Source: Pseudomonas protegens (GTDB lineage: Bacteria > Pseudomonadota > Gammaproteobacteria > Pseudomonadales > Pseudomonadaceae). From it: a stretch of DNA of 64,000 nucleotides. The translations under genes and the position numbers were made by a program. The notes below the pieces were generated by a model that saw nothing but the letters and a program-made list of their open reading frames with translations, had not been told where the DNA came from and searched no databases. The stretch is from positions 1,922,001 through 1,986,000 of the forward strand of contig NZ_CP060201.1 in assembly GCF_013407925.2 (NCBI RefSeq), given 5' to 3'. This document shows positions 54,711 to 64,000 of the stretch, piece by piece; the first letter of the stretch is position 1; the number at the start of each line of letters is the position of its first letter.

Positions 54711-55607
54711 TCAACCCCTTGGATGATGCTTGGCGTGCAGATCCTGCAGCCGCGCGCGGGCCACATGGGTGTAGATCTGGGTGGTGGACAGGTCGCTGTG
54801 CCCCAGCAACATCTGTACCACCCGCAAATCGGCGCCGTGGTTGAGCAGGTGCGTTGCAAACGCGTGGCGCAGGGTATGGGGCGACAGCGCCTTGCCGATC
54901 CCGGCGACCTTGGCCTGATGCTTGATCCGATGCCAGAAGGTCTGCCGGGTCATTTGTTCGCCGCGCTGGCTGGGAAACAGCACGTCGCTGGGTCGCCCGC
55001 CCAGCAACTCGGCACGGCCATCGCGCAGGTAGCGCTCGACCCAGACAATCGCCTCTTCGCCCATGGGCACCAGGCGCTCCTTGCTGCCCTTGCCCATGAC
55101 CCGCAACACGCCCTGGCGCAGGTTGACCTGCTCCAGGGTCAGGCTGATCAGCTCGGTGACCCGCAACCCGCAGGCATAGAGCACTTCGAGCATGGCGCGG
55201 TCGCGCTGGCCGATGGCCTCGCTCAGGTCCGGGGCGGCCAGCAGCGCCTCGACATCCGCTTCCGACAGCGACTTGGGCAACGGCCGCCCCAGTTGCGGCA
55301 TGTCGATCCGCAGGGTCGGGTCGACCTCAATCAGCTTTTCCCTGAGCAGATAGCGATAGAACCCGCGCAGGCCGGAGAGAAACCGCGCCGTCGAACGGGG
55401 CTTGTAGGCTTGCTCCACACGCCAGGCCAGGTGATCGAGGATCAACTCGCGACCGGCTCGCGGCAGCTCCAGCCCCTGCTCCTGCAGCCAGCCGTTGAAC
55501 AGCGCCAGATCGCTGCGATAGGCGTCGCGGGTGTTGTCGGACAAGCCTTTCTCCAACCACAGGGCATCGAGAAAACGGTCGATCAGGGGGTGGTCGATGG
55601 CAGGCAT
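54711..55607 (-). CDS. xerD: Site-specific tyrosine recombinase XerD, 298 aa
   Basis: Resolves chromosome dimers at dif with XerC. Seen: an N-terminal SAM-like core-binding domain (LIDRFLDALWLEKGLSDNTRDAYRSDL), catalytic Arg (YACGLRVTELISL), HTLRHAFATHLLNHGADL (His-x-x-Arg) and nucleophilic Tyr in TTQIYTHV. Standard length. It is divergent from the CPA1 antiporter gene. Confidence 0.97.
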   Translation of the reverse strand: MPAIDHPLIDRFLDALWLEKGLSDNTRDAYRSDLALFNGWLQEQGLELPRAGRELILDHLAWRVEQAYKPRSTARFLSGLRGFYRYLLREKLIEVDPTLRIDMPQLGRPLPKSLSEADVEALLAAPDLSEAIGQRDRAMLEVLYACGLRVTELISLTLEQVNLRQGVLRVMGKGSKERLVPMGEEAIVWVERYLRDGRAELLGGRPSDVLFPSQRGEQMTRQTFWHRIKHQAKVAGIGKALSPHTLRHAFATHLLNHGADLRVVQMLLGHSDLSTTQIYTHVARARLQDLHAKHHPRG

Positions 55608-55714
55608 AAGGACTCGAAAGGCTCGGCCCAGGGGCCGCGGGTAAAAAAATAGTGAACTGCACGGAGGGTCGCTAGTCTTTCATAGCCAGCCATTTCAAGG
55701 AACAGGGTGCATTG

Positions 55715-57517
55715 ATGAGCGAACAACAGATTCTGCTGGCCTTCGGCGGCATCGGCGCGGCGGCACTGGGCTGCCAGTGGCTGGCCTGGAGGCTGAAGCT
55801 GCCGGCCATTCTGTTCCTGCTGCTCAGCGGCATCCTGGCCGGCCCCGTGCTCGGCTGGCTCGACCCGCAGGAAATGTTCGGCCCGCTGCTGATGCCCCTG
55901 GTGTCGCTGGCGGTGGCGCTGATCCTGTTCGAAGGCAGCCTGACCCTGCACCTCTCGGAGTGGCGCGAGATCGGCAGCGTGGTGCGCCGCCTGGTGACCC
56001 TCGGCGCGCTGTCCACCTGGGCGGTAATCACCCTGGCCACCCACTGGCTGCTGGGCTTCGACTGGATGCTGGCCCTGCTGTTCGGCACCCTGACCCTGGT
56101 CACCGGGCCGACGGTGATCGTGCCCATGCTGCGCGTGGTGCGGCCCAAGGCCTCGATCGCCAATATCCTGCGCTGGGAAGGCATCGTCATCGATCCCATC
56201 GGCGCCCTGCTAGCGGTGGTGGTCTACAGCTTCATCATTGCCAGTGCCGCCGGCGACGGCCTGAGCCACAGCCTGCTGACCTTCGGCGGCGTGCTGCTGT
56301 GCGGCGGCCTGTTCGGCATCGCCGGCGGCTGGGTCCTGGGCAGCATCATGCGTCGCCAGTGGCTGCCGGAATACCTGCACAACCTGGCAAGCCTGGCCGG
56401 GGTGCTGGGAATCTTCATTGCCGCCAACCAGGTGATGCACGAATCCGGGCTGCTGGCGGTGACCCTGATGGGCATGTGGATGGCCAACATGAAGGGCGTG
56501 GACGTGCGGCACATCCTGCACTTCAAGGAAAACCTCAGCGTGCTGCTGATCTCCGGCCTGTTCATCCTGCTGGCGGCCCGCCTGGACCTCATGGCGCTGA
56601 TCGCCCTGGGCCCACTGGTGCTGATCCTGCTGCTGGTGATCCAGTTCATCGCCCGCCCGCTGAACGTGCTGCTGTCCACCGCCGGCTCCAGCCTCAACTG
56701 GCGCGAACGGGCGTTGCTGGCGTGGATTGCCCCACGGGGGATTGTCGCCGCCGCGGTGTCGGCGATCTTCGCCATCCGCCTGGACGAAGCCGGCCATCAG
56801 GGCGCGCTGCTGCTGGTGCCGCTGACCTTTGCCGTGATCATCGGCACCGTGGTGCTGCAAAGCGCCACGGCTCGCCCCCTGGCGCGCCTGCTGAAGGTCG
56901 CCGAACCGGCGCCTAGCGGCTTTCTGATAGTCGGGGCCAACGGCCCGGCCCGTACCCTGGGCAAGGCCCTGCAGCAACTGGGCAGCCGGGTGCTGCTGAC
57001 CGACTCCAGCTGGGAGAACATCCGGACAGCGCGCATGGAAGGCCTGCCGACCTACTTCGGCAACCCGGCCTCGCAGCACGCCGACGCGCACCTGGACCTG
57101 GTAGGCCTGGGGCATCTGCTGGCGCTCTCGCCCTCCGGCGAACTCAACACCCTGGCGGCCATGCGCTTTCGTCACGACTTCGGTCATCAGCGCCTGTTCG
57201 CCCTGGCCAACAGCCAGGAAAGCCGGCGCACCGACAAGCACCGCGCCAGTCACGAGCACCGTGGCCAGCTACTGGGCAGTGAGGCCCTGACCTACACCAA
57301 GCTGGCCAGCCTACTGGCCCAGGGTGCCGAGCTGTACAGCACGAACCTGACCGAGGCCTTCGGCTGGGACGATTACCAGGCCCTGCACGGCGAACGCGCC
57401 ACCCTGCTGTTCGCTCGCGACAGCAACGGCTGGGTGCACGTCGTCACCCCAGAAAGCACCCTCAAGCCGGCACCGGGCTGGACCCTGCTGGCGCTGATCC
57501 AACCCGAATCCCTGTAA
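55715..57517 (+). CDS. CPA1-family cation:proton antiporter with cytosolic nucleotide-binding-like tail, 600 aa
   Basis: Exchanges Na+ or K+ for H+ across the inner membrane. Seen: about twelve transmembrane segments (first at 6-24), the conserved NhaP-like EGSLTLHLSEW and GPTVIVPMLR regions and PRGIVAAAVSAIFA, then from about residue 395 a soluble domain starting GFLIVGANGPARTLGKAL, a Rossmann/TrkA-N-like gate. ATG 55715 preferred over TTG one codon earlier. Monocistronic, followed by REP elements. Confidence 0.9.
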   Translation: MSEQQILLAFGGIGAAALGCQWLAWRLKLPAILFLLLSGILAGPVLGWLDPQEMFGPLLMPLVSLAVALILFEGSLTLHLSEWREIGSVVRRLVTLGALSTWAVITLATHWLLGFDWMLALLFGTLTLVTGPTVIVPMLRVVRPKASIANILRWEGIVIDPIGALLAVVVYSFIIASAAGDGLSHSLLTFGGVLLCGGLFGIAGGWVLGSIMRRQWLPEYLHNLASLAGVLGIFIAANQVMHESGLLAVTLMGMWMANMKGVDVRHILHFKENLSVLLISGLFILLAARLDLMALIALGPLVLILLLVIQFIARPLNVLLSTAGSSLNWRERALLAWIAPRGIVAAAVSAIFAIRLDEAGHQGALLLVPLTFAVIIGTVVLQSATARPLARLLKVAEPAPSGFLIVGANGPARTLGKALQQLGSRVLLTDSSWENIRTARMEGLPTYFGNPASQHADAHLDLVGLGHLLALSPSGELNTLAAMRFRHDFGHQRLFALANSQESRRTDKHRASHEHRGQLLGSEALTYTKLASLLAQGAELYSTNLTEAFGWDDYQALHGERATLLFARDSNGWVHVVTPESTLKPAPGWTLLALIQPESL

Positions 57518-57530
57518 CCGAGCTCCCCAA

Positions 57531-57663
57531 CTGGCTTGCCAGCGAAGAGACCCGCAAGAACGCGTTCGCCGACAAGCCGGCCCCTACACAACCGAGTTCC
57601 CGTAGGAGCTGGCTTGCCAGCGAAGAGGCCCGAGCCCCCGCTCGCCGGCAAGCCGGCTCCTAC
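57531..57663. repeat. Two tandem Pseudomonas REP/REPIN-type palindromes
   Basis: First copy about 57531-57587 (CTGGCTTGCCAGCGA ... CAAGCCGGCCCCTAC); second 57602-57663 with mirrored ends GTAGGAGC...GCTCCTAC. The second reaches into the stop codon of the convergent thioesterase gene (57660-57662). Confidence 0.85.
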
Positions 57664-58073
57664 GCGGCAAACCCTGGAAGCACCGGCACCGGGCGCTTGT
57701 CGTCGTCGATGGCAACAAAGCTGAACAGGCCATGGATGGCTTTCTCCCGCCCATCACAGCTCATGCTTTCGACAAACACCTCGACTTCGACCTTGAGGCT
57801 GGTGTTGCCCACCGTCACCACCCGCCCGACCAACTCGACGATCGAACCCGCGGCAATCGGATGCTTGAAATCAATGCGGTCGGTGGACACCGTCACCAGC
57901 GGCAAACGACAGAAACGCGTGGCCGCAATGAACGAAACCTCATCCATCCAGGCCAGGGCCGTGCCGCCGAACAGGGTGTTGTGATGGTTGGTGGTGGACG
58001 GGAATACCGCCTTGGTCACGCGGGTCACCGAGAGCTCGGTGCGGCGCTGGATTTCTTGCTCGCGAGGGGACAT
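57660..58073 (-). CDS. Hotdog-fold acyl-CoA thioesterase (YciA-like), 137 aa
   Basis: Hydrolyses acyl-CoA thioesters. Seen: NHHNTLFGGTALAWMDEVSFIAATRF, the hotdog helix with the catalytic Asp/His neighbourhood, and STDRIDFKHPIAAGSIVELVGRV. Length fits the YciA/BFIT group. Its stop codon lies within the REP element downstream, so the last codons border repeat DNA. Confidence 0.92.
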   Translation of the reverse strand: MSPREQEIQRRTELSVTRVTKAVFPSTTNHHNTLFGGTALAWMDEVSFIAATRFCRLPLVTVSTDRIDFKHPIAAGSIVELVGRVVTVGNTSLKVEVEVFVESMSCDGREKAIHGLFSFVAIDDDKRPVPVLPGFAA

Positions 58074-58118
58074 GGATCAACTGCCTGAAACACTGAAGAG
58101 GGATAAATGACGGGCAAC

Positions 58119-58146
58119 AAAAAAGCAGCCCGTAGGCTGCTTTTTT
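58119..58146. terminator. Bidirectional terminator after rplS
   Basis: AAAAAAGCAGCC/GGCTGCTTTTTT with loop CGTA: A-run on one side, T6 on the other. It ends the rpsP-rimM-trmD-rplS operon. Confidence 0.92.
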
Positions 58147-58164
58147 CTGCATCGGAAGCTGGAC

Positions 58165-58515
58165 TTAAGCCAGTTTTTCCTTGATGCGAGCTGCTTTACC
58201 CGACAGGTCGCGCAGGTAGTACAGCTTGGCTTTACGCACGTCACCGCGACGCTTGACAGCCATGCTGTCGATCTGCGGGGAGTAGGTCTGGAAAGTACGC
58301 TCTACGCCAACACCGTTGGAGATTTTACGTACGGTGAACGCGCTGTTCACACCGCGGTTGCGCTTGGCGATCACTACGCCTTCGAACGCCTGCAGACGGG
58401 AACGATCGCCTTCCTTCACTTTCACCTGAACGACAATGGTGTCGCCCGGGGCAAAGGCTGGGATCTCTTTGGTCATCTGCTCTGCTTCGAGTGCAAGGAT
58501 GATTTTGTTGGTCAT
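58165..58515 (-). CDS. rplS: 50S ribosomal protein L19, 116 aa
   Basis: Bridges 50S and 30S near the subunit interface. Seen: [37 protein letters not shown] core and C-terminal [23 protein letters not shown]. Last gene of rpsP-rimM-trmD-rplS; ends at a strong terminator. Confidence 0.99.
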   Translation of the reverse strand: MTNKIILALEAEQMTKEIPAFAPGDTIVVQVKVKEGDRSRLQAFEGVVIAKRNRGVNSAFTVRKISNGVGVERTFQTYSPQIDSMAVKRRGDVRKAKLYYLRDLSGKAARIKEKLA

Positions 58516-58560
58516 GCTGTGCTCCTAAGGTAAATCGTCGGATCTACCATCGATACGTTG

Positions 58561-59313
58561 TTAACTATCGTCCCGCTCGCGGAGATATTCCTCGAGCAGC
58601 TTCTTCTCTTCTCCAGAAAGCGAGCGGCTTTCCAGAAGATCGGCGCGTCGTTCATAGGTCCGACCAAGGGACTGCTGTAAACGCCAACGCCGGATGTGTG
58701 CGTGATTGCCACTTAGCAATACGTCGGGAACACGCTGATCCGCATACACCTCCGGTCGGGTGTAGTGCGGGCAATCCAGCAGACCGTCCGTGAAGGAATC
58801 TTCCTCCGCGGAATCCACATGCCCTAAAGCTCCGGGCAGCAGTCGCGTAACCGCATCAATCAGGACCATCGCCGGCAGCTCGCCACCGGAGAGTACATAG
58901 TCGCCAATCGACCACTCTTCATCGACATGAGCTTCAATAAACCGCTCGTCAATGCCTTCATAACGACCAGCAATCAGGATCAATGCATCCTCATTCGCCA
59001 ACTCGCGCACCGCCGACTGATTCAGTTGACGGCCTTGGGGCGACAGGTAGATCACCTTCGCACCCTCCCCGGCTGCGTTTCTGGCCTGAACCAGTGCATC
59101 CTCCAGGGGCTTGATCTTCATCACCATGCCCGGGCCACCGCCAAACGGGCGATCGTCCACAGTGTGATGTCGATCCGTGGTGTAGTCTCGCGGATTCCAA
59201 CAGGTCAGCTGCAACAGCCCCTGTTTCACCGCGCGGCTGGTTATGCCGTACTCGCTGATGGCGGAAAACATCTCGGGAAACAAGCTGATCACTTCTACGC
59301 GCAAGTTAGCCAC
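58561..59313 (-). CDS. trmD: tRNA (guanine-N1)-methyltransferase TrmD, 250 aa
   Basis: Makes m1G37 in tRNAs using SAM. Seen: [37 protein letters not shown], the trefoil-knot region [17 protein letters not shown], and [14 protein letters not shown] 59313 is chosen: it directly follows the rimM stop (2-base gap) and matches the family length; the frame upstream overlaps rimM without homology. Confidence 0.97.
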   Translation of the reverse strand: MANLRVEVISLFPEMFSAISEYGITSRAVKQGLLQLTCWNPRDYTTDRHHTVDDRPFGGGPGMVMKIKPLEDALVQARNAAGEGAKVIYLSPQGRQLNQSAVRELANEDALILIAGRYEGIDERFIEAHVDEEWSIGDYVLSGGELPAMVLIDAVTRLLPGALGHVDSAEEDSFTDGLLDCPHYTRPEVYADQRVPDVLLSGNHAHIRRWRLQQSLGRTYERRADLLESRSLSGEEKKLLEEYLRERDDS

Positions 59314-59315
59314 GC

Positions 59316-59852
59316 TTAGAAATCCGCGTCCCATTCCACCTTCATCTCGCCCGCGGCCAGGTCGACGGCCAACACGCATTGCTCGGTATAGGGCAACAGG
59401 CGTTCGCGATCATCCAGGCTGCCAGCGCAAGGCTTGACCACCATTACATCGTTCGAGCCGGTCTCCAGCAGGTGATCGATCTGCCCGAGCAGTTGCCCGA
59501 GGGTGTCGATGACCTTGAGACCTTGCAGCTGGTACCAGTAGTACTCGCCGTCGGTCAGTTCAGGGAACAGGCTGCGCGGCACGCAGATCTCGTAACCGGC
59601 CAGAAGACGAGCTTCTTCGCGATCATCAAGACCCTTGAGCTTTGCGACCAGGAACTTGTCGTTCCCGCGTCCGCTGACCAGCTCAACCTGCTTCACGCTA
59701 CCTTCGCGCTTGAGCGTCCAGGTTTTGTAGTCCAACAGGTTTTTAATCGGATCAGTAAAGGAAAAGACCTTCACTTCGCCGCGAACGCCATGAACAGAGT
59801 AGATTTTGCCGATAACGATCAAATCATCAGCAGGAGCTGGCGTCGCGTTCAT
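59316..59852 (-). CDS. rimM: Ribosome maturation factor RimM, 178 aa
   Basis: Assists assembly of the 30S head, binding S19. Seen: N-terminal RimM barrel ([24 protein letters not shown]) and C-terminal PRC-barrel ([26 protein letters not shown]). Coupled to rpsP upstream (5-base gap) and trmD downstream. Confidence 0.97.
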   Translation of the reverse strand: MNATPAPADDLIVIGKIYSVHGVRGEVKVFSFTDPIKNLLDYKTWTLKREGSVKQVELVSGRGNDKFLVAKLKGLDDREEARLLAGYEICVPRSLFPELTDGEYYWYQLQGLKVIDTLGQLLGQIDHLLETGSNDVMVVKPCAGSLDDRERLLPYTEQCVLAVDLAAGEMKVEWDADF

Positions 59853-59857
59853 AGGGT

Positions 59858-60109
59858 TCAGGCTGCAGCCTTAGCCGATTCCTTCAGCAACTGAGCAACG
59901 CGCTCAGAAGGCTGTGCACCCACGCTCAGCCAGTAGGCTACGCGCTCTTGGTTCACGGACAGGCGGACTTCTTGACCACGAGCGATCGGGTTGAAGAAGC
60001 CAACTTGTTCTTTGTGCGAACCGTCACGTGGGTTACGGCTGTCGGTCACGGTCAAGTGGTAAAACGGGCGCTTTTTGGAGCCGCCAAGGGCAAGACGGAT
60101 TGTTAGCAT
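59858..60109 (-). CDS. rpsP: 30S ribosomal protein S16, 83 aa
   Basis: Seen: [21 protein letters not shown], diagnostic of S16, and the conserved [17 protein letters not shown]. First gene of the operon with rimM, trmD and rplS; a sigma70 promoter lies about 75 bases upstream. Confidence 0.99.
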   Translation of the reverse strand: MLTIRLALGGSKKRPFYHLTVTDSRNPRDGSHKEQVGFFNPIARGQEVRLSVNQERVAYWLSVGAQPSERVAQLLKESAKAAA

Positions 60110-60181
60110 GTGAACATCGTTCCTGTAGTCGGTGCTGCAAATCTAAATGCACAGCGGGCATGGGTGCCCGAAAGGCCGCAT

Positions 60182-60209
60182 ATTCTAAGGAATATCCGGA
60201 CTTTTGCAA
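60182..60209 (-). promoter_or_regulatory. Promoter of rpsP operon
   Basis: Minus strand TTGCAA, a 16-base spacer and TAGAAT; the -10 ends 73 bases before the rpsP start. Confidence 0.7.
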
Positions 60210-60330
60210 ATGACTTTTTCCGGCGCCTATCGGCTGCCACTCAGATTTGCTACGAAGCCGTCGCAAGCGACAGCGAGTGAGCGCGCCCCAATCGAGGGTT
60301 TGCTCGAGATTCCACGTCCCCGTGGAAAAG

Positions 60331-60350
60331 CGCCGGCATGACTGCCGGCG
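60331..60350 (-). terminator. Intrinsic terminator after ffh
   Basis: CGCCGGCA/TGCCGGCG stem with a TGAC loop, then CTTTTCC on the minus strand, 8 bases after the ffh stop. A further small hairpin CCACG/CGTGG (60312-60325) follows. Confidence 0.8.
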
Positions 60351-60358
60351 CGGATTCT

Positions 60359-61735
60359 TCAGATCTTCGGCATGCCGCCGCCGGGCAACATGCCGCCCAT
60401 GCCGCGCATCATCTTGGCCATCCCGCCCTTGGCGGAGAACTTCTTCATCATCTTCTGCATCTGCTTGTGCTGCTTGATCAAGCGGCCGATGTCCTGCACC
60501 TGGGTACCGGAACCCATGGCGATCCGACGCTTGCGCGAACCGCTGATCAGCTCAGGGTCGCGGCGCTCGGCCGGGGTCATGGAGTTGATGATGGCTTCCA
60601 TCTGCTTGAACTGCTTTTCAGCAGCGCTCTGTGCGTTGCCCATCTGCGCCAGATTGACGCCGCCGATGTTCGGCAGCTTGTCCATCAGGCCGCCCAGGCC
60701 GCCCATGTTCTTCATCTGTTGCAGCTGATCGCGGAAGTCTTCAAGGTCGAAGCCCTTGCCCTTCTTCAGCTTCTTGGCCAGCTTGTCGGCCTTTTCCTTG
60801 TCGAGGGTCTGCTCGGCCTGTTCGATCAGGCTGAGCACGTCGCCCATGCCGAGGATCCGCGAAGCGATACGTTCCGGGTGGAACGGCTCCAGGGCCTCGG
60901 ACTTCTCGCCCATGCCGATGAACTTGATCGGCTTGCCGGTGATGGCCCGTACCGACAGCGCGGCACCACCACGGGCGTCGCCGTCGACCTTGGTCAGGAT
61001 CACCCCGGTCAGCGGCAGCGCATCGCCAAAGGCCTTGGCGGTGTTGGCGGCGTCCTGACCGGTCATGGCGTCGACCACGAACAGGGTTTCCACCGGCTTG
61101 ATCGCCGCGTGCAGCGCCTGGATCTCGTCCATCATCTCGCTGTCGACGTGCAAGCGACCGGCGGTGTCGACGATCACCACGTCGATGAACTTGAGTTTTG
61201 CTTCCTTAATAGCCGCTTCGGCGATGGCCACCGGCTTCTGGCTCAGGTCCGACGGGAAAAAGGTCACGCCGATGTCGTTGGCCAGGGTTTCCAGCTGCTT
61301 GATCGCCGCCGGGCGGTAAACGTCGGCGGACACCACCATCACGCTCTTTTTCTTGCGCTCTTTAAGGAAGCGCGCAAGCTTGCCGGCGGTGGTGGTCTTG
61401 CCCGCACCTTGCAGACCGGCCATCAGCACCACCGCTGGCGGCACGGCGCTGAGGTTGAGGTCTTCGTTGGCCGCGCCCATCAGGCTTTCCAGCTCGGCCT
61501 GGACAATCTTCACAAAGGCCTGGCCCGGGGTCAGGCTGCGGGACACTTCGGTGCCGACCGCACGCTCCTTCACCGAGTTGACGAAGTCCTTGACCACCGG
61601 CAACGCAACGTCGGCTTCGAGCAGCGCCATGCGCACTTCGCGCAGGGTGTCTTTGATGTTGTCCTCGGTCAGCTTGGCCTTGCCGGTGACATGGCGCAGC
61701 GTCTGCGAGAGACGGTCGGTTAGGTTTTCAAACAT
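60359..61735 (-). CDS. ffh: Signal recognition particle protein Ffh, 458 aa
   Basis: Targets nascent membrane proteins with 4.5S RNA and FtsY. Seen: N domain, GTPase G domain with LMAGLQGAGKTTTAGKLA and VDTAGRL, and a methionine-rich M domain ending in a Met/Gly tail (KMMKKFSAKGGMAKMMRGMGG). ATG 61735 (MFENLTDRL) is the conserved start. Divergent from the CcsA-like gene. Confidence 0.98.
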   Translation of the reverse strand: MFENLTDRLSQTLRHVTGKAKLTEDNIKDTLREVRMALLEADVALPVVKDFVNSVKERAVGTEVSRSLTPGQAFVKIVQAELESLMGAANEDLNLSAVPPAVVLMAGLQGAGKTTTAGKLARFLKERKKKSVMVVSADVYRPAAIKQLETLANDIGVTFFPSDLSQKPVAIAEAAIKEAKLKFIDVVIVDTAGRLHVDSEMMDEIQALHAAIKPVETLFVVDAMTGQDAANTAKAFGDALPLTGVILTKVDGDARGGAALSVRAITGKPIKFIGMGEKSEALEPFHPERIASRILGMGDVLSLIEQAEQTLDKEKADKLAKKLKKGKGFDLEDFRDQLQQMKNMGGLGGLMDKLPNIGGVNLAQMGNAQSAAEKQFKQMEAIINSMTPAERRDPELISGSRKRRIAMGSGTQVQDIGRLIKQHKQMQKMMKKFSAKGGMAKMMRGMGGMLPGGGMPKI

Positions 61736-61943
61736 GCTCGATCCTTTCAGGCCCAAGGTAGACCGGGGTAATGGCGGCCCAGAGCGTAATAAACAAGTGC
61801 TCGATGAGCCTGCGGCGTGGGCAGGTCGCGGATTATAGCGAAGACTGTGCGTGGCGGACACCTCGCCGTCTGCTTGCGTGGTCTTTCAGGGCTGTGGGTT
61901 CTATGCCAAACTCAGCGACTTTCGGGCCTGCCTAACAGGATTT

Positions 61944-62753
61944 ATGCTCCCCTTGTCACCCAGCTTGCTACCCACCCTCGCCGCCGTCCTTTATGCCGCT
62001 GCGACCTTCTATCAAGGCTCTCGCCTGGCCTCCGGCGCCAAGGCAAACAAGCGCCTGCTGGTTACGCTGGGCATCCTGGCCCTGCTCGCCCATGGCATCA
62101 GCCTGCTGACCCATCTGCTGACCCCGGCAGGCCTGGGCCTGGACTTCTTCAGCGCCGCCAGCCTGATCGCCGCGGCGGTCATCGCCCTGACCCTGCTGGC
62201 CTGCTGGCGGATTCCGGTGGAAAACCTGCTGGTGCTGTTATTCCCCCTGGGCGCGCTGACGGCCCTGCTGGCGCAGTTCGTGCCAACCGGCACCGTGCCT
62301 GTGATCGATGAGGAGCCGGGGATTCTCGCCCACATCCTGTTGTCGATCCTGGCCTACGGCATGTTCACCATCGCGGTGTTCCAGGCCTTGCTGCTGCTGG
62401 TGCAGGACCATCAGTTGAAGAACAAGCATCCGTCCGGCCTGATCAGGAACTTCCCGCCCCTGCAGACCATGGAAAGCCTGCTGTTCGGCTTTCTCTGGGC
62501 CGGCTGGACCCTGCTCTCGCTGTCGCTGATCTCCGGCTGGCTGTTCGTCGAAAACCTGTTCGCCCAGCACTTGGTGCACAAGACCCTGCTGGCTTGCCTG
62601 GCCTGGGTGGTGTTCAGCGTGCTGCTGTGGGGCCGCAACCGCCTGGGCTGGCGCGGGCACAAGGCGATTCGCTGGACCCTCGCGGGTTTCTGCCTGCTGA
62701 TGCTGGCGTACTTCGGCAGCAAGCTGGTTCGTGAATACATCCTGCACATCTGA
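61944..62753 (+). CDS. CcsA/YpjD-like cytochrome c assembly-type membrane protein, 269 aa
   Basis: Seen: about eight transmembrane segments and the Trp-rich loop region of the CcsA/CcmC/YpjD family; conserved histidines appear in LLAHGISLLTHLL and FAQHLVHKTLL. Family knowledge: YpjD-like proteins, encoded near ffh in many gamma-proteobacteria, resemble haem-handling CcsA but their substrate is unproven. ATG 61944 is chosen as the first Met with a membrane leader; an upstream extension lacks homology. Overlaps no neighbour; 9 bp before the CorC-like gene. Confidence 0.88.
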   Translation: MLPLSPSLLPTLAAVLYAAATFYQGSRLASGAKANKRLLVTLGILALLAHGISLLTHLLTPAGLGLDFFSAASLIAAAVIALTLLACWRIPVENLLVLLFPLGALTALLAQFVPTGTVPVIDEEPGILAHILLSILAYGMFTIAVFQALLLLVQDHQLKNKHPSGLIRNFPPLQTMESLLFGFLWAGWTLLSLSLISGWLFVENLFAQHLVHKTLLACLAWVVFSVLLWGRNRLGWRGHKAIRWTLAGFCLLMLAYFGSKLVREYILHI

Positions 62754-62762
62754 CGACCGGCC

Positions 62763-63992
<1,230 letters not shown>

Positions 63993-64000
63993 CTCGTCAC

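Overview
The window is a GC-rich chromosomal segment from a Pseudomonas, most likely of the fluorescens/protegens lineage. Evidence: the order lysS-prfB-wspR...wspA and recJ-yaeQ...thrC-hom-dsbC-xerD...rplS-trmD-rimM-rpsP-ffh matches what I recall of the genus; there are Pseudomonas-type REP/REPIN palindromes; and there are genus-typical small proteins (DUF3509, DUF6124/DUF3077-like). Species assignment is inference. I see no tRNA, rRNA, CRISPR array, insertion sequence or prophage.

Layout. 1-2.3 kb (minus): a left-truncated HExxxH/QEGLA metallopeptidase-like gene, a lipoprotein and a TetR regulator. 2.4-5.1 kb (minus): lysS and prfB, with prfB carrying its programmed +1 frameshift. 5.4-5.9 kb (plus): an orphan membrane protein. 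5.9-14.4 kb (minus): the complete surface-sensing Wsp operon wspA-B-C-D-E-F-R, in which a chemotaxis-like array drives the diguanylate cyclase WspR. 14.6-15.4 kb (minus): a DUF533 protein. 15.5-23.7 kb (plus): a LysR regulator and a polyamine/aminoaldehyde locus, where a YdcSTUV-like ABC importer is flanked by two paralogous aldehyde dehydrogenases. 23.9-29.1 kb: small envelope proteins, a DUF418 protein, a GNAT acetyltransferase and Tat-exported OpgD. 29.3-31.4 kb (minus): an old-yellow-enzyme reductase and a DUF6124-like small gene behind an unusually structured leader. 31.4-33.7 kb (minus): recJ and a YaeQ-family gene. 33.9-37.5 kb (plus): two tandem paralogous anchored helical-repeat proteins.

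37.5-47.7 kb (minus) is a six-gene operon: YjfI-like protein, PspA/IM30 (ESCRT-III fold), YqiJ-like OB-fold membrane protein, flotillin, a 1714-residue AAA+ ATPase and a single-HKD phospholipase-D-like enzyme. It has the composition expected of a membrane-remodelling or membrane-stress machine, and it is the best candidate here for a poorly described system. Two TTACATGTAA-like sites lie directly upstream of it, and there is a terminator plus a REP element between the flotillin and ATPase genes.

48.0-50.6 kb: a class III CoA-transferase, a periplasmic binding protein and a DUF3509 protein. 50.9-55.6 kb (minus): thrC, hom, dsbC and xerD. 55.7-57.5 kb (plus): a CPA1 antiporter. 57.7-61.7 kb (minus): a hotdog thioesterase, rplS-trmD-rimM-rpsP and ffh. 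61.9-64.0 kb (plus): a CcsA-like membrane protein and a CorC/HlyC-type protein.

The strongest sequence-level novelty is the leader at 31074-31239. A 17-pair stem whose two G-U wobbles are valid only in minus-strand RNA is followed by a T-run, and an upstream segment can pair in a mutually exclusive way. This is an attenuator-like or riboswitch-like layout.
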